DNA of 5,302 nt. It comes from Methanosarcinales archaeon (lineage in GTDB: Archaea; Halobacteriota; Methanosarcinia; Methanosarcinales; Methanosarcinaceae). The notes under the pieces are model-generated. The model was not told the DNA's origin and made no database searches. It was given only the letters and a program-made list of their open reading frames with translations. Positions 1 to 5,016 of this stretch are shown here, one piece after another. Made by a program: the position numbers and the translations under genes. Where the stretch lies: contig JAAXQB010000209.1 of the NCBI GenBank assembly GCA_012329085.1, forward strand, positions 1-5,302, read 5' to 3'. The first letter of the stretch is position 1, and every line of letters starts with the position of its first letter.

Positions 1-213
1 ATTTATAACAAAATCAGGATTTATATTTTCAATAGTTTGCTTGATTTTATTCTCATTCGTAATATCTACAAAATAATTATCTATGTTCGCGTTGTTTTTG
101 AAAAAATTCTTATCACTACGATTTATAATATGCACGGCATAGCCTAACTCATCATATTTTTTAACAAGTTCATATCCAATCATACCCAACCCAATAACTG
201 CTATTTTTTCCAT
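1..213 (-). CDS. rfbD: dTDP-4-dehydrorhamnose reductase, N-terminal part (cut by window edge)
   Basis: The reverse strand reads 71 open codons from an ATG at 213 to the window edge. The protein begins MEKIAVIGLGMIGYELVKKY, a Rossmann beta-alpha start with GLGMIG in the place of the family's G-x-x-G-x-x-G nucleotide-binding loop (about residues 8-13). Around residues 50-71 it reads DITNENKIKQTIENINPDFVIN, written here as DITNEN...INPDFVIN, which matches the family's D-(I/L)-T-(D/N)...P-D-x-V-(I/V)-N strand just before the usual N-A-A-A-Y-T segment. The enzyme reduces dTDP-4-keto-L-rhamnose to dTDP-L-rhamnose with NAD(P)H in the cytosol. The ATG follows the rfbB TAA stop with no gap, so the two are almost certainly co-transcribed and translationally coupled. 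No separate promoter fits here. The catalytic Y-x-x-x-K region lies outside the window. Family assignment rests on the N-terminus plus the rfbA-rfbB context. Confidence 0.87.
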   Translation of the reverse strand, partial: MEKIAVIGLGMIGYELVKKYDELGYAVHIINRSDKNFFKNNANIDNYFVDITNENKIKQTIENINPDFVIN

Positions 214-1155
214 TTAAAAATCCCAAAACCATTTATTGTTTAGATACCATTTTATAGTATATTTTAATGCATCCTCGAATTTCCATTCAGGTTTCCATCC
301 AAGAGATTTTATTTTAGATATGCTTATTGAATATCTCCTATCATGTCCCAATCTATCCTTAACAAATGATATTAACTCTTCTGATTTACCCAATTCTTTT
401 AATATCAATTGTGTAATTTCAAGATTTGTTTTTTCATTACCACCACCAATATTATAAATCTCTCCAATTTTTCCTTTGTGGAATACCATGTCCACTCCAC
501 TACAATTATCATCTACAAAAATCCAATCCCTAATATTTAATCCATCACCATATATCGGAAGTGGTTTATCATATATTGCATTTTTTATTAAAACCGGTAT
601 AAGCTTTTCAGGATATTGAAAAGGTCCAAAATTATTACTAGATCTAGTGATTAATGTATTCAATCCATAAGTTGTATGATATGCATTAACTAATAAATCA
701 CTCCCTGCCTTTGAAGCAGAATATGGCGATGCAGGATCTAACATATCAGTTTCTTTAAAAGAACCAGATTCAATACTTCCATATGTTTCATCTGTAGAAA
801 TATGCAAAAATTTATTAATATCATTTTTTCTGGCACATTCTAATAGCGTATAAGTTCCAAAAATATTAGTTTTAATAAAATTTTCAGGATTTTCAATAGA
901 ATTATCTACATGAGATTCGGCTGCAAAATGTATAACTGCATCAACATCTTTTAATGCATTTTCTACATCGTTTTTATCTGTTATATCTCCTTTAATAAAT
1001 GTTATTTTATCAGAAACGCCTTCTAAATTTTTTAAACTTCCAGAATATGATAAATTATCTAAAACTTTAATCTCATAATCAGGATATTTATTTACAATCA
1101 TTTTAACAAAATTGCACCCAATAAATCCAGCTCCACCAGTAATTATTATTTTCAT
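214..1155 (-). CDS. rfbB: dTDP-glucose 4,6-dehydratase
   Basis: This 313-residue extended short-chain dehydrogenase converts dTDP-glucose to dTDP-4-keto-6-deoxyglucose, the second step of dTDP-L-rhamnose synthesis, using bound NAD. Seen in the sequence: the NAD-binding loop TGGAGFIG (residues 6-13); HFAAESHVDNS (about 76-86), the usual H-x-A-A-E-S-H-V-D-x-S block; the active-site STDETYG (120-126), where T121, D122 and E123 match the catalytic Thr-Asp-Glu; YSASKA (145-150) with the Y-x-x-x-K pair Y145/K149; RSSNNFGPFQYPEKLIP (171-187); and DRLGHDRRYSI (267-277), the family's D-R-x-G-H-D-x-R-Y block. All key residues are present. Length is slightly below the common 320-355. The start follows AGAAGGA (1159-1165), close to the ATG. 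The gene sits 33 nt after rfbA and abuts rfbD. The family name is secure; a role in rhamnose rather than another 6-deoxyhexose depends on rfbD and an unseen rfbC. Confidence 0.96.
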   Translation of the reverse strand: MKIIITGGAGFIGCNFVKMIVNKYPDYEIKVLDNLSYSGSLKNLEGVSDKITFIKGDITDKNDVENALKDVDAVIHFAAESHVDNSIENPENFIKTNIFGTYTLLECARKNDINKFLHISTDETYGSIESGSFKETDMLDPASPYSASKAGSDLLVNAYHTTYGLNTLITRSSNNFGPFQYPEKLIPVLIKNAIYDKPLPIYGDGLNIRDWIFVDDNCSGVDMVFHKGKIGEIYNIGGGNEKTNLEITQLILKELGKSEELISFVKDRLGHDRRYSISISKIKSLGWKPEWKFEDALKYTIKWYLNNKWFWDF

Positions 1156-1180
1156 TTTTCCTTCTCTGTATTTTAATTAT

Positions 1181-1188
1181 AAAAAAAA
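1181..1188 (-). terminator. T8 tract between rfbA and rfbB (possible weak archaeal terminator or attenuator)
   Basis: On the coding strand eight T residues follow the rfbA TAG stop immediately. Archaeal termination depends largely on such U-tracts in the transcript. rfbB starts only 26 nt further on and has its own Shine-Dalgarno-like AGAAGGA, so this is more likely a site of partial termination than an operon end. It may be mere A/T richness. Confidence 0.25.
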
Positions 1189-2067
1189 CTATTTTTCATT
1201 AACAAGATTTTCCAAATATTTTCCATATTCTGTTTTCATTAATGGTTCAGCAAGTTTTAAAAGTTCCTTATCTGTTATCCATTCATTGTGGTATGCTATT
1301 TCTTCGATACACCCAACCATTAAACCCATTCTTTTTTCAATAGTTTCTATAAAATTACTAACTTCAAGAAAACTTTCATGCGTTCCTGCATCAAACCATG
1401 CAGTTCCTCTTGGCAATAATTTTATTTTCAATTTCGCATTTTTTAGATACTCATTATTTACATCAGTAATCTCTATTTCTCCTCTATTTGATGGTTTTAT
1501 ATTTTTTGCAATATTAATTACATTATTATCATAATAATACAAACCAATTACAGCATAATTTGAAGGTGCATTTTTTGGTTTTTCTATAATTTCTTCAACC
1601 TCGTTTTGTTCATTAAATTTAACCACCCCATATCGTTCTGGATCTTTTACTTGTTGCCCAAATATTATTCCACCTCCATTTTCTGAAACCTGTTTTTTTG
1701 CATCATTTAGCAACAAAGATAAACCACTGCCATATATTATATTATCTCCAAGTATCAAACATACGGTATCATTTCCAATAAATTCTTCTCCAATAATAAA
1801 AGCATCCGCAAGTCCTATCGGTTTAGACTGCTCTTTATATTCTATATTTATTCCACAGTGTTTTCCATTACCCAATAATTTTTTATATTTAGAAATATCT
1901 TCTGGTGTTGTTATAATTAATACATCTTTAATTTTAGATAGCATTAAAATAGATAACGAATAATAAATCATTGGTTTATTATATATTGGCAACAAATGTT
2001 TATTAGATGCATATGTAATTGGATATAGTCTGGTTCCATATCCTCCTGCGAGAATTATTCCTTTCAT
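1189..2067 (-). CDS. rfbA: glucose-1-phosphate thymidylyltransferase
   Basis: This 292-residue nucleotidyltransferase joins dTTP and glucose-1-phosphate to give dTDP-glucose and pyrophosphate, the committing step of dTDP-rhamnose synthesis in the cytosol. It has the bacterial-type RfbA length of about 290. Seen: the nucleotide-binding signature LAGGYGTRLYP (residues 6-15), then NKHLLPIYNKPMIYY (22-36), LILGDNIIYG (104-113) with the metal-binding LGD, EKPKNAPSNYAVIGLYYYD (162-180), NRGEIEITDVNNEYL (194-208) and GTAWFDAGTHESF (221-233). Variation from the commonest form: Tyr at position 10 where Ser/Ala is usual, and NKH...YNKP instead of SKQ...YDKP. From memory, NKHLLP...YNKP occurs in a branch of the family, so I do not read this as loss of function. 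The start is fixed by a strong site, GGGAGGA (2076-2082), that overlaps the last codons of the upstream remnant. It is the first intact gene of the rfb run. Confidence 0.95.
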   Translation of the reverse strand: MKGIILAGGYGTRLYPITYASNKHLLPIYNKPMIYYSLSILMLSKIKDVLIITTPEDISKYKKLLGNGKHCGINIEYKEQSKPIGLADAFIIGEEFIGNDTVCLILGDNIIYGSGLSLLLNDAKKQVSENGGGIIFGQQVKDPERYGVVKFNEQNEVEEIIEKPKNAPSNYAVIGLYYYDNNVINIAKNIKPSNRGEIEITDVNNEYLKNAKLKIKLLPRGTAWFDAGTHESFLEVSNFIETIEKRMGLMVGCIEEIAYHNEWITDKELLKLAEPLMKTEYGKYLENLVNEK

Positions 2068-2075
2068 TTTTTAAT

Positions 2076-2082
2076 TCCTCCC
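2076..2082 (-). promoter_or_regulatory. Shine-Dalgarno site of rfbA, inside the end of the ugd-type remnant
   Basis: The coding strand reads GGGAGGAATTAAAAAATG. The GGGAGG is an excellent ribosome binding site 8-9 nt before the rfbA ATG and decides that start. The same bases encode the final Gly-Arg of the upstream 72-codon frame, whose TAA ends 3 nt before the rfbA ATG, so translation of the two frames is likely coupled. Confidence 0.75.
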
Positions 2083-2323
2083 AATACAATAATATTCAAT
2101 CCCTTTTTCTTTCATCATAATAGGATCAAATTGATTTCTACCATCAAATACAATTGATGTTTTCATTTTATTTTTTAATTCATTAACATAAATTTGTTTA
2201 AATTGTTTCAATTTATTAATTAGTAATAAAGCATTTATTTCCATCACAGCACCCTCCATATCATTGGTATATCGTATGCACATTTTCATTTCATTAATTT
2301 TTTTTCTTATTTGTTTCTAATTT

Positions 2324-2334
2324 GATATAAATTT
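2324..2334 (-). promoter_or_regulatory. archaeal TATA box for the rfb genes
   Basis: The coding strand reads AAATTTATATC, very close to the methanogen TATA consensus (A/T-rich lead, then TTTATATA). Archaeal transcripts usually start about 22-28 nt downstream, here near 2296-2305. That puts the start just before the ATG (2289) of the 72-codon remnant and about 235 nt before rfbA. The box lies inside the decayed dehydrogenase gene, so it may have arisen, or been exposed, after that gene broke. Confidence 0.5.
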
Positions 2335-2646
2335 AATTATAACAATTCTCATAGACCTTGGATCCCCTATAATCATTATCTATTATTAGAATGTTTATTG
2401 CTTCGTTTTTAATTACTAATGATATGCCAATTAAATTTTTGCAATTTAATAAAATCTAATTTTTATCCATTCTTTTAGGCCATAGCATTAAAATATAATA
2501 ACTGCTTTTTGCGTTTTATATCTATGCAAGAAATGATATTTGTTGATTGTTTAATAGTTATTACATATGCTCTAAAATTAACATTTTGACATATTTTCCA
2601 AAAAATATCAACTTTTTATTTAGATGTGGTAATATTATATTCTTTT

Positions 2647-2810
2647 TTATAACCTAAAATATGTTGTAACTTCATCAAGAGGCGCGTTAGGCTGGTTCTT
2701 TGCCTTCATCTTCTCATTTCTTAATTCTTTTAAATCCTCAAAATTATTAACATCTTTTGAATGGATAAAAACTCCACACAAGACAATACAACAAATTCAT
2801 TTTTACTCAT
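2647..2810 (-). pseudogene. small broken ORF, possibly an antitoxin-like protein
   Basis: Two frames together resemble one short protein with a frameshift. From an ATG at 2810, one frame begins MSKNEFVVLS and then loses sense and stops. A neighbouring frame reads DVNNFEDLKELRNEKMKAKN and ends QPNAPLDEVTTYFRL at the TAA at 2647-2649. A hydrophobic first strand, a charged helix rich in Lys/Glu/Arg and a C-terminal P-L-(D/E)-E-V-...-L end is the layout of many small type II antitoxins. That likeness is from memory of the general pattern only, and I see no toxin partner. Local GC (GGCGCGTTAGG) is higher than in the surroundings. The frame overlaps the end of the epimerase remnant by 4 nt. It could equally be a fragment of a larger unknown protein. 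Confidence 0.3.
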
Positions 2811-2940
2811 TTTCCCAATAATTTATGGCTTTCATTATTACAGAAATCTATTGCAAGGACTTCATAACCTCTACTTTTTAATTCGTTTACAAGGTTTGAT
2901 CCATAATCTCTGCCATTTCAATTAATAGTATTTTTTACAA
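2807..2940 (-). pseudogene. decayed N-terminus of an NAD-dependent sugar-nucleotide epimerase/dehydratase
   Basis: Just after wecB the coding strand reads TTG TAA AAA ATA CTA TTA ATT, which looks like a damaged M-K-K-I-L-L-I start. After a frameshift it continues GSNLVNELKSRGYEVLAID followed by FCNNESHK, then a TGA at 2807-2809. This is the usual first beta-alpha-beta of an extended short-chain dehydrogenase: the glycine loop ending G-S-N-L, the helix N-E-L-K-x-R-G, and strand V-L-A-I-D ending in the NAD-binding acidic residue. Only about 45 codons are recognisable; the catalytic Y-x-x-x-K part is absent. It begins 8 nt after the wecB stop, so it was probably once the next gene in the wecB operon and was truncated by a deletion. 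The exact substrate cannot be told. Confidence 0.55.
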
Positions 2941-2948
2941 GTATATAG

Positions 2949-4052
2949 TTAACTATCTATAATTATATCTATAATTCGCTTTGAACTTTTCCCATCTCCA
3001 TACGGATTGATCCATTGAGTATCCAACCCACACATATCAATTGCACAATCATATATCATTTTACCATTAGTAAATCCAAGCATGTTCGCACCAACTTCAA
3101 TAGTTTCAGGTCGTTCTGTATTTTCTCGTAGCGTAACACATGGAACTCCCAAAATGCATGCTTCCTCCTGAACTCCCCCTGAATCAGTTAATATGAGTTT
3201 TGCATTTGCCTCTAATTGAAGGAATTCAAAAAGCCCAAGTGGTTTAATAACAGTTATACCATCCAATGATAAATCATACTTTTCCACCATTTTTTCAGTC
3301 CTTGGATGTATTGGAAATATGATTGGTTGTGAAAATTTCTTTCCAATAGCTTGAATACCATTAAGAATATCTTGAAGTCGTTCTTTAACATCAACATTTT
3401 CAGATCTATGCATAGTAACAAGAAAATACTCTTTTGGTTTAAGATTCAATTTATCAACAATATTGGACTTGACTTTTGAAATTTCAAGATTTTGATAAAC
3501 AGCATCAACGATAGTATTGCCAGTTACAAAAATCTTATTATCCTCAATTCCCTCTTTAAGAAGATTTTGACTTGAATTTTCTGTTGGAGCAAAAAGGAAA
3601 TCTGAAACATGATCAGTAACAACCCTATTAATCTCTTCTGGCATTGTTCGATCAAAACTTCTAAGTCCAGCTTCTACATGTCCAATCTTTATCTGTAATT
3701 TTGAAGCCGTAAGAGCACCTGCAAGCACTGTATTTGTATCTCCTTGCACAAGTGCAACATCAGTACCAAATTCATCATTCATAAAAATATTCTCAATTCC
3801 AAGCATAATCTTTCCTGTCTGATTTGCATGTGTGCTTGAACCAACATCTAAATTGTATTTTGGTTGTGGAAGATTTAAATAACGCTCATTCGTTCCGAAT
3901 AAGCTATCAAAAAACACTTGATCCATCTCATAATTGTAGTGCTGACCAGTATGTATGATATAGTAATTTAAATTCCGCGTCTCACACTCACGAATTATTG
4001 GAGACATTTTGATGATTTCAGGGCGTGTGCCAAGTATTATTGCAATTTTCAT
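2949..4052 (-). CDS. wecB: UDP-N-acetylglucosamine 2-epimerase (non-hydrolysing)
   Basis: This 367-residue cytosolic enzyme interconverts UDP-GlcNAc and UDP-ManNAc, feeding ManNAc or ManNAcA into surface polysaccharide or glycoprotein glycans. Length is normal for the family. Every conserved block is visible: LGTRPE (7-12), TGQHY (35-39), QGDTNT (103-108), HVEAGLRS (125-132), MPEEINR (137-143), VTGNTIVD (176-183), THR-type TMHRSEN (213-219), HPRT (249-252), TDSGGVQEEA (289-298), LRENTERPETIEVGAN (308-323) and NPYGDGKSS (349-357). Asp105, Glu127, Glu139/140 and His215 match the catalytic and substrate-binding acids and His of WecB. The start is supported by AGGA (4060-4063), 7 nt before the ATG. 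The gene looks richer in G+C than rfbA/rfbB, which suggests a separate origin. It is the only intact gene between 2290 and 5181. No dehydrogenase (wecC) stands beside it in working form. Confidence 0.96.
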   Translation of the reverse strand: MKIAIILGTRPEIIKMSPIIRECETRNLNYYIIHTGQHYNYEMDQVFFDSLFGTNERYLNLPQPKYNLDVGSSTHANQTGKIMLGIENIFMNDEFGTDVALVQGDTNTVLAGALTASKLQIKIGHVEAGLRSFDRTMPEEINRVVTDHVSDFLFAPTENSSQNLLKEGIEDNKIFVTGNTIVDAVYQNLEISKVKSNIVDKLNLKPKEYFLVTMHRSENVDVKERLQDILNGIQAIGKKFSQPIIFPIHPRTEKMVEKYDLSLDGITVIKPLGLFEFLQLEANAKLILTDSGGVQEEACILGVPCVTLRENTERPETIEVGANMLGFTNGKMIYDCAIDMCGLDTQWINPYGDGKSSKRIIDIIIDS

Positions 4053-4149
4053 TTATAAGTCCTATATTCCAATTTCCAATTTCCAATGGAAAAGATAAAG
4101 CATCAATTATTACACCTTTCAATTCCACGCTATCAATTTTACCAATCAT
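4018..4149 (-). CDS. possible 43-codon upstream ORF overlapping the wecB start
   Basis: An ATG at 4149 opens 43 codons, MIGKIDSVELKGVIIDALSF at the N-terminus and ...NNTWHTP at the end, stopping at TGA 4018-4020, inside wecB in another frame (35-nt overlap). A Shine-Dalgarno-like AAGGGGTG (4160-4167) lies 10 nt upstream of the ATG. The middle encodes LEIGNWN from the three TTCCAAT repeats. I recognise no family. It could be a leader peptide that couples or tunes wecB translation, the intact start of a gene whose rest was replaced, or chance. The site before the ATG and the ordinary-looking first 20 residues are the only support. Confidence 0.3.
   Translation of the reverse strand: MIGKIDSVELKGVIIDALSFPLEIGNWNIGLINENCNNTWHTP
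4057..4063 (-). promoter_or_regulatory. Shine-Dalgarno site of wecB
   Basis: The coding strand reads AGGACTTATAAATG, with AGGA 7 nt before the wecB ATG. It supports this start, which also places the canonical K-I-A-I-I-L-G-T-R-P-E at the N-terminus. The site lies inside the overlapping upstream ORF. Confidence 0.5.
4067..4087. repeat. three perfect tandem copies of TTCCAAT
   Basis: Positions 4067-4073, 4074-4080 and 4081-4087 are identical heptamers. The array totals 21 nt, so it keeps the frame of the overlapping upstream ORF (encoding LEIGNWN). It begins 14 nt upstream of the wecB ATG, next to its ribosome binding site, where slippage would alter leader structure or, with a single unit gained or lost, shift the small ORF's frame. 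Confidence 0.9.
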
Positions 4150-4200
4150 TATTATTAAACACCCCTTATCAAGCGTTTTTATTTAGATAATAGAGTATAA

Positions 4201-4230
4201 TGGATTTAAGTTCCATGGATTTAAGTTCCA
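4201..4230. repeat. two perfect tandem copies of a 15-bp sequence
   Basis: TGGATTTAAGTTCCA occurs at 4201-4215 and again directly at 4216-4230. Each copy is itself a partial palindrome (TGGA...TCCA). On the coding strand they stand just upstream of an A/T-rich stretch (TTATACTCTATTATC, about 4186-4200) and 150 nt before wecB. A paired operator for a dimeric regulator is possible; a plain replication-slippage duplication is equally possible. Confidence 0.85.
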
Positions 4231-4359
4231 ATCTATTAATAATAGTAGGCATTTAAACATCGTTAAGATAAATTCTTCTGTCCTTTTTTCATTAAGTTAT
4301 AGAGTGAACATTTAATACTAGCAAAATTTGATTTGATGTTTCTTTTACTTTTTTTTATA

Positions 4360-4402
4360 GCTCGTTCGGAACGAACGCGCGTTTGCTCGTTCGGAACGAA
4401 TG
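4360..4402. repeat. hairpin-unit pair, copy A (25-nt period)
   Basis: Unit 1 (4360-4380) is a palindrome with stem CGTTCG (4363-4368), loop GAA and CGAACG (4372-4377), extended by a G-C and C-G pair beyond one T-C mismatch. After a GTTT linker (4381-4384), unit 2 starts at 4385 with the same 16 bases and then diverges, ending in CGAATG, which still pairs through a G-U wobble. Same family as the pair at 4631-4676. It is preceded by T8 and ATAG. Strongly G+C-rich against its surroundings. Function unknown; no family recognised. Confidence 0.8.
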
Positions 4403-4415
4403 ATTGTAATCATTC
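4398..4415. repeat. perfect inverted repeat, 8-bp stem, 2-nt gap
   Basis: GAATGATT (4398-4405), GT, AATCATTC (4408-4415). It overlaps the end of hairpin unit 2 of copy A, so the two foldings compete, and it directly abuts the next inverted repeat at 4416. Confidence 0.7.
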
Positions 4416-4436
4416 AAACTTTTTAAAAAAAAGTTT
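4416..4436. repeat. perfect inverted repeat, 9-bp stem, 3-nt loop
   Basis: AAACTTTTT (4416-4424), AAA, AAAAAGTTT (4428-4436), followed by seven A (4437-4443). Simple A/T composition makes some self-complementarity likely by chance, but it sits in series with the preceding hairpins and shares their 9-3-9 geometry. On the minus strand the T-tracts could act in termination of a transcript from upstream. Confidence 0.6.
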
Positions 4437-4478
4437 AAAAAAATCTTTAATTTTCATTCTAAACGATTGTTAACATCT

Positions 4479-4491
4479 AATATATAATTTC
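4479..4491 (-). promoter_or_regulatory. possible TATA box in the wecB upstream region
   Basis: The coding strand reads GTGAAATTATATATTAGATG, with AAATTATATATT resembling an archaeal TATA box and purine-rich sequence before it where the B recognition element would be. A start near 4455 would give a leader of about 400 nt running through the hairpin cluster into wecB. No better box is visible closer to wecB; CTATAAAAAA at about 4352-4361 and TAAATAAAA at about 4176-4184 are weaker. Confidence 0.3.
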
Positions 4492-4500
4492 ACTTTTTTT

Positions 4501-4566
4501 ATGGCACAGATTTCTTATTTTTAACCTACATAATTTGTATAATCTGCGTAAGTTTGCGGATTTATG
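4501..4566. other. stretch with CACAGATT / AATCTGCG half-sites
   Basis: GGCACAGATTT (4503-4513) and AATCTGCGTAAGTTTGCGGA (4541-4560) carry complementary CAGATT/AATCTG ends about 30 nt apart. The phrase AATCTGCGTAA...TGCGGAT resembles a kind of short dispersed intergenic repeat I have seen in many prokaryotic genomes, but I cannot name a family. No coding sense found. Confidence 0.3.
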
Positions 4567-4630
4567 TATCTTAATTTTTCAATAATCTATTCGAGACGAT
4601 ATGTGCAATTAGAATGGATTATTTTTAATA

Positions 4631-4676
4631 GCTTGTTCAGGATGAACAAGCGTTTGCTCGTTCGGAACGAACGCGC
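4631..4676. repeat. hairpin-unit pair, copy B (25-nt period)
   Basis: Unit 1 (4631-4651) is a perfect palindrome: stem GCTTGTTCA, loop GGA, and the 9-base complement. After linker GTTT (4652-4655), unit 2 (4656-4676) is identical, 21 of 21 bases, to unit 1 of copy A. Relative to copy A, stem positions 4 and 9 of unit 1 changed on both arms (C-G to T-A, G-C to A-T), and the T-C mismatch became T-A. Both copies have the same orientation, lie 271 bp apart and follow a run of T ending in ATAG. They could be a small structured RNA, a protein-binding palindrome array, or a non-autonomous mobile repeat. Confidence 0.85.
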
Positions 4677-4806
4677 GTTAGTATTAATCTATTCCATCAA
4701 TACCAATCTACATCAATTCGTGGTCTTAAAACTCCAAAAATATATAAGGAATAGAATGATATTTAATATAAATAAATTAAAATTCTATTTAGTTTTTTCT
4801 TTTCAG

Positions 4807-4827
4807 GAAATTCTCAAAGAGAATTTC
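4807..4827. repeat. perfect inverted repeat, 9-bp stem, 3-nt loop
   Basis: GAAATTCTC (4807-4815), AAA, GAGAATTTC (4819-4827). It has the same 9-3-9 layout as the perfect hairpin at 4631. No T-tract follows closely on either strand, so it does not look like an intrinsic terminator. Confidence 0.75.
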
Positions 4828-5016
4828 ATTCTAAAAATATTATAATATATAATAGAGACTATTCTTATATAAACTTTTTACTATATTTCAATAGCAATTT
4901 AGCCTAATTAGTGAATTGAATAGTTAGAGGTTAAGAATTTAGATATGCAATGAAGGTGTAGAGCACTAGTTTTTTAAAAAAAATAATTAATTTTTTAAGT
5001 ATCTTTGAAAGTCAAG

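Larger units (their letters stand above)
2071..2615 (-). pseudogene. decayed UDP-glucose 6-dehydrogenase-type gene (3' half; C-terminal 72 codons still open)
   Basis: The best-preserved part is the open frame from an ATG at 2289 to the TAA at 2071. YTNDMEGAV...NALLLI then IVFDGRNQFDP and KGIEYYCIGRN match the C-terminal UDP-binding domain of the UDP-glucose/GDP-mannose dehydrogenase family; V-F-D-G-R-N-x-(Y/F)-D-P favours the UDP-glucose type. Upstream, other frames hold shorter similarities in the expected order. In 2475-2615, FWKICQNVN...CIDIKRKKQLLYFNA resembles the central N-E-I-W-K-I-C...(L)D-x-R-I...F-L-N-A helix region. In 2333-2500, WPKRMD followed by a stop, then NLIGISLVIKNEAINI, resembles the active-site C-F-P-K-D segment and the helix after it. 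If so, the catalytic Cys is replaced (Leu) and the gene carries frameshifts and stops. The N-terminal NAD-binding half is not found. It is non-functional as a dehydrogenase. A WecC-type UDP-ManNAc dehydrogenase is the alternative. Confidence is high for the C-terminus and moderate for the rest. Confidence 0.7.

Noticed and set aside
236..457. Plus-strand open frame of 73 codons
   Set aside because: It lies antisense within rfbB, has no recognisable residues and no ribosome site; rfbB motifs prove the other strand is coding.
1112..1534. Plus-strand open frame of 140 codons
   Set aside because: Antisense to rfbA and the start of rfbB; a hydrophobic, Phe/Ile/Ser-rich reading typical of the complement of A/T-rich genes.
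2333..2455. Start of a family-2 glycosyltransferase (ISLVI-KNEA reading)
   Set aside because: The motif likeness is short and the frame stops after 40 codons; the neighbouring pieces fit a dehydrogenase in the right order, so that reading is preferred, though not proven.
2290..2948. Insertion sequence as the cause of the gene remnants
   Set aside because: No transposase residues and no terminal inverted repeats with target duplications were found; simple deletion and decay explain the pieces.
4360..4676. CRISPR array
   Set aside because: Only two tandem pairs with a 4-nt linker; there are no spacer-length unique sequences between regular repeats and no cas genes.
4564..4845. Plus-strand open frame of 93 codons
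   Set aside because: It runs through hairpin pair B and the inverted repeat at 4807, has no Shine-Dalgarno before the ATG, and its translation is low-complexity with no recognisable motif.
4900..4970. tRNA-like piece (GGTGTAGAGCACTAG, similar to a tRNA D-arm)
   Set aside because: No acceptor stem, anticodon stem or T-loop GGTTC-like sequence can be placed around it.
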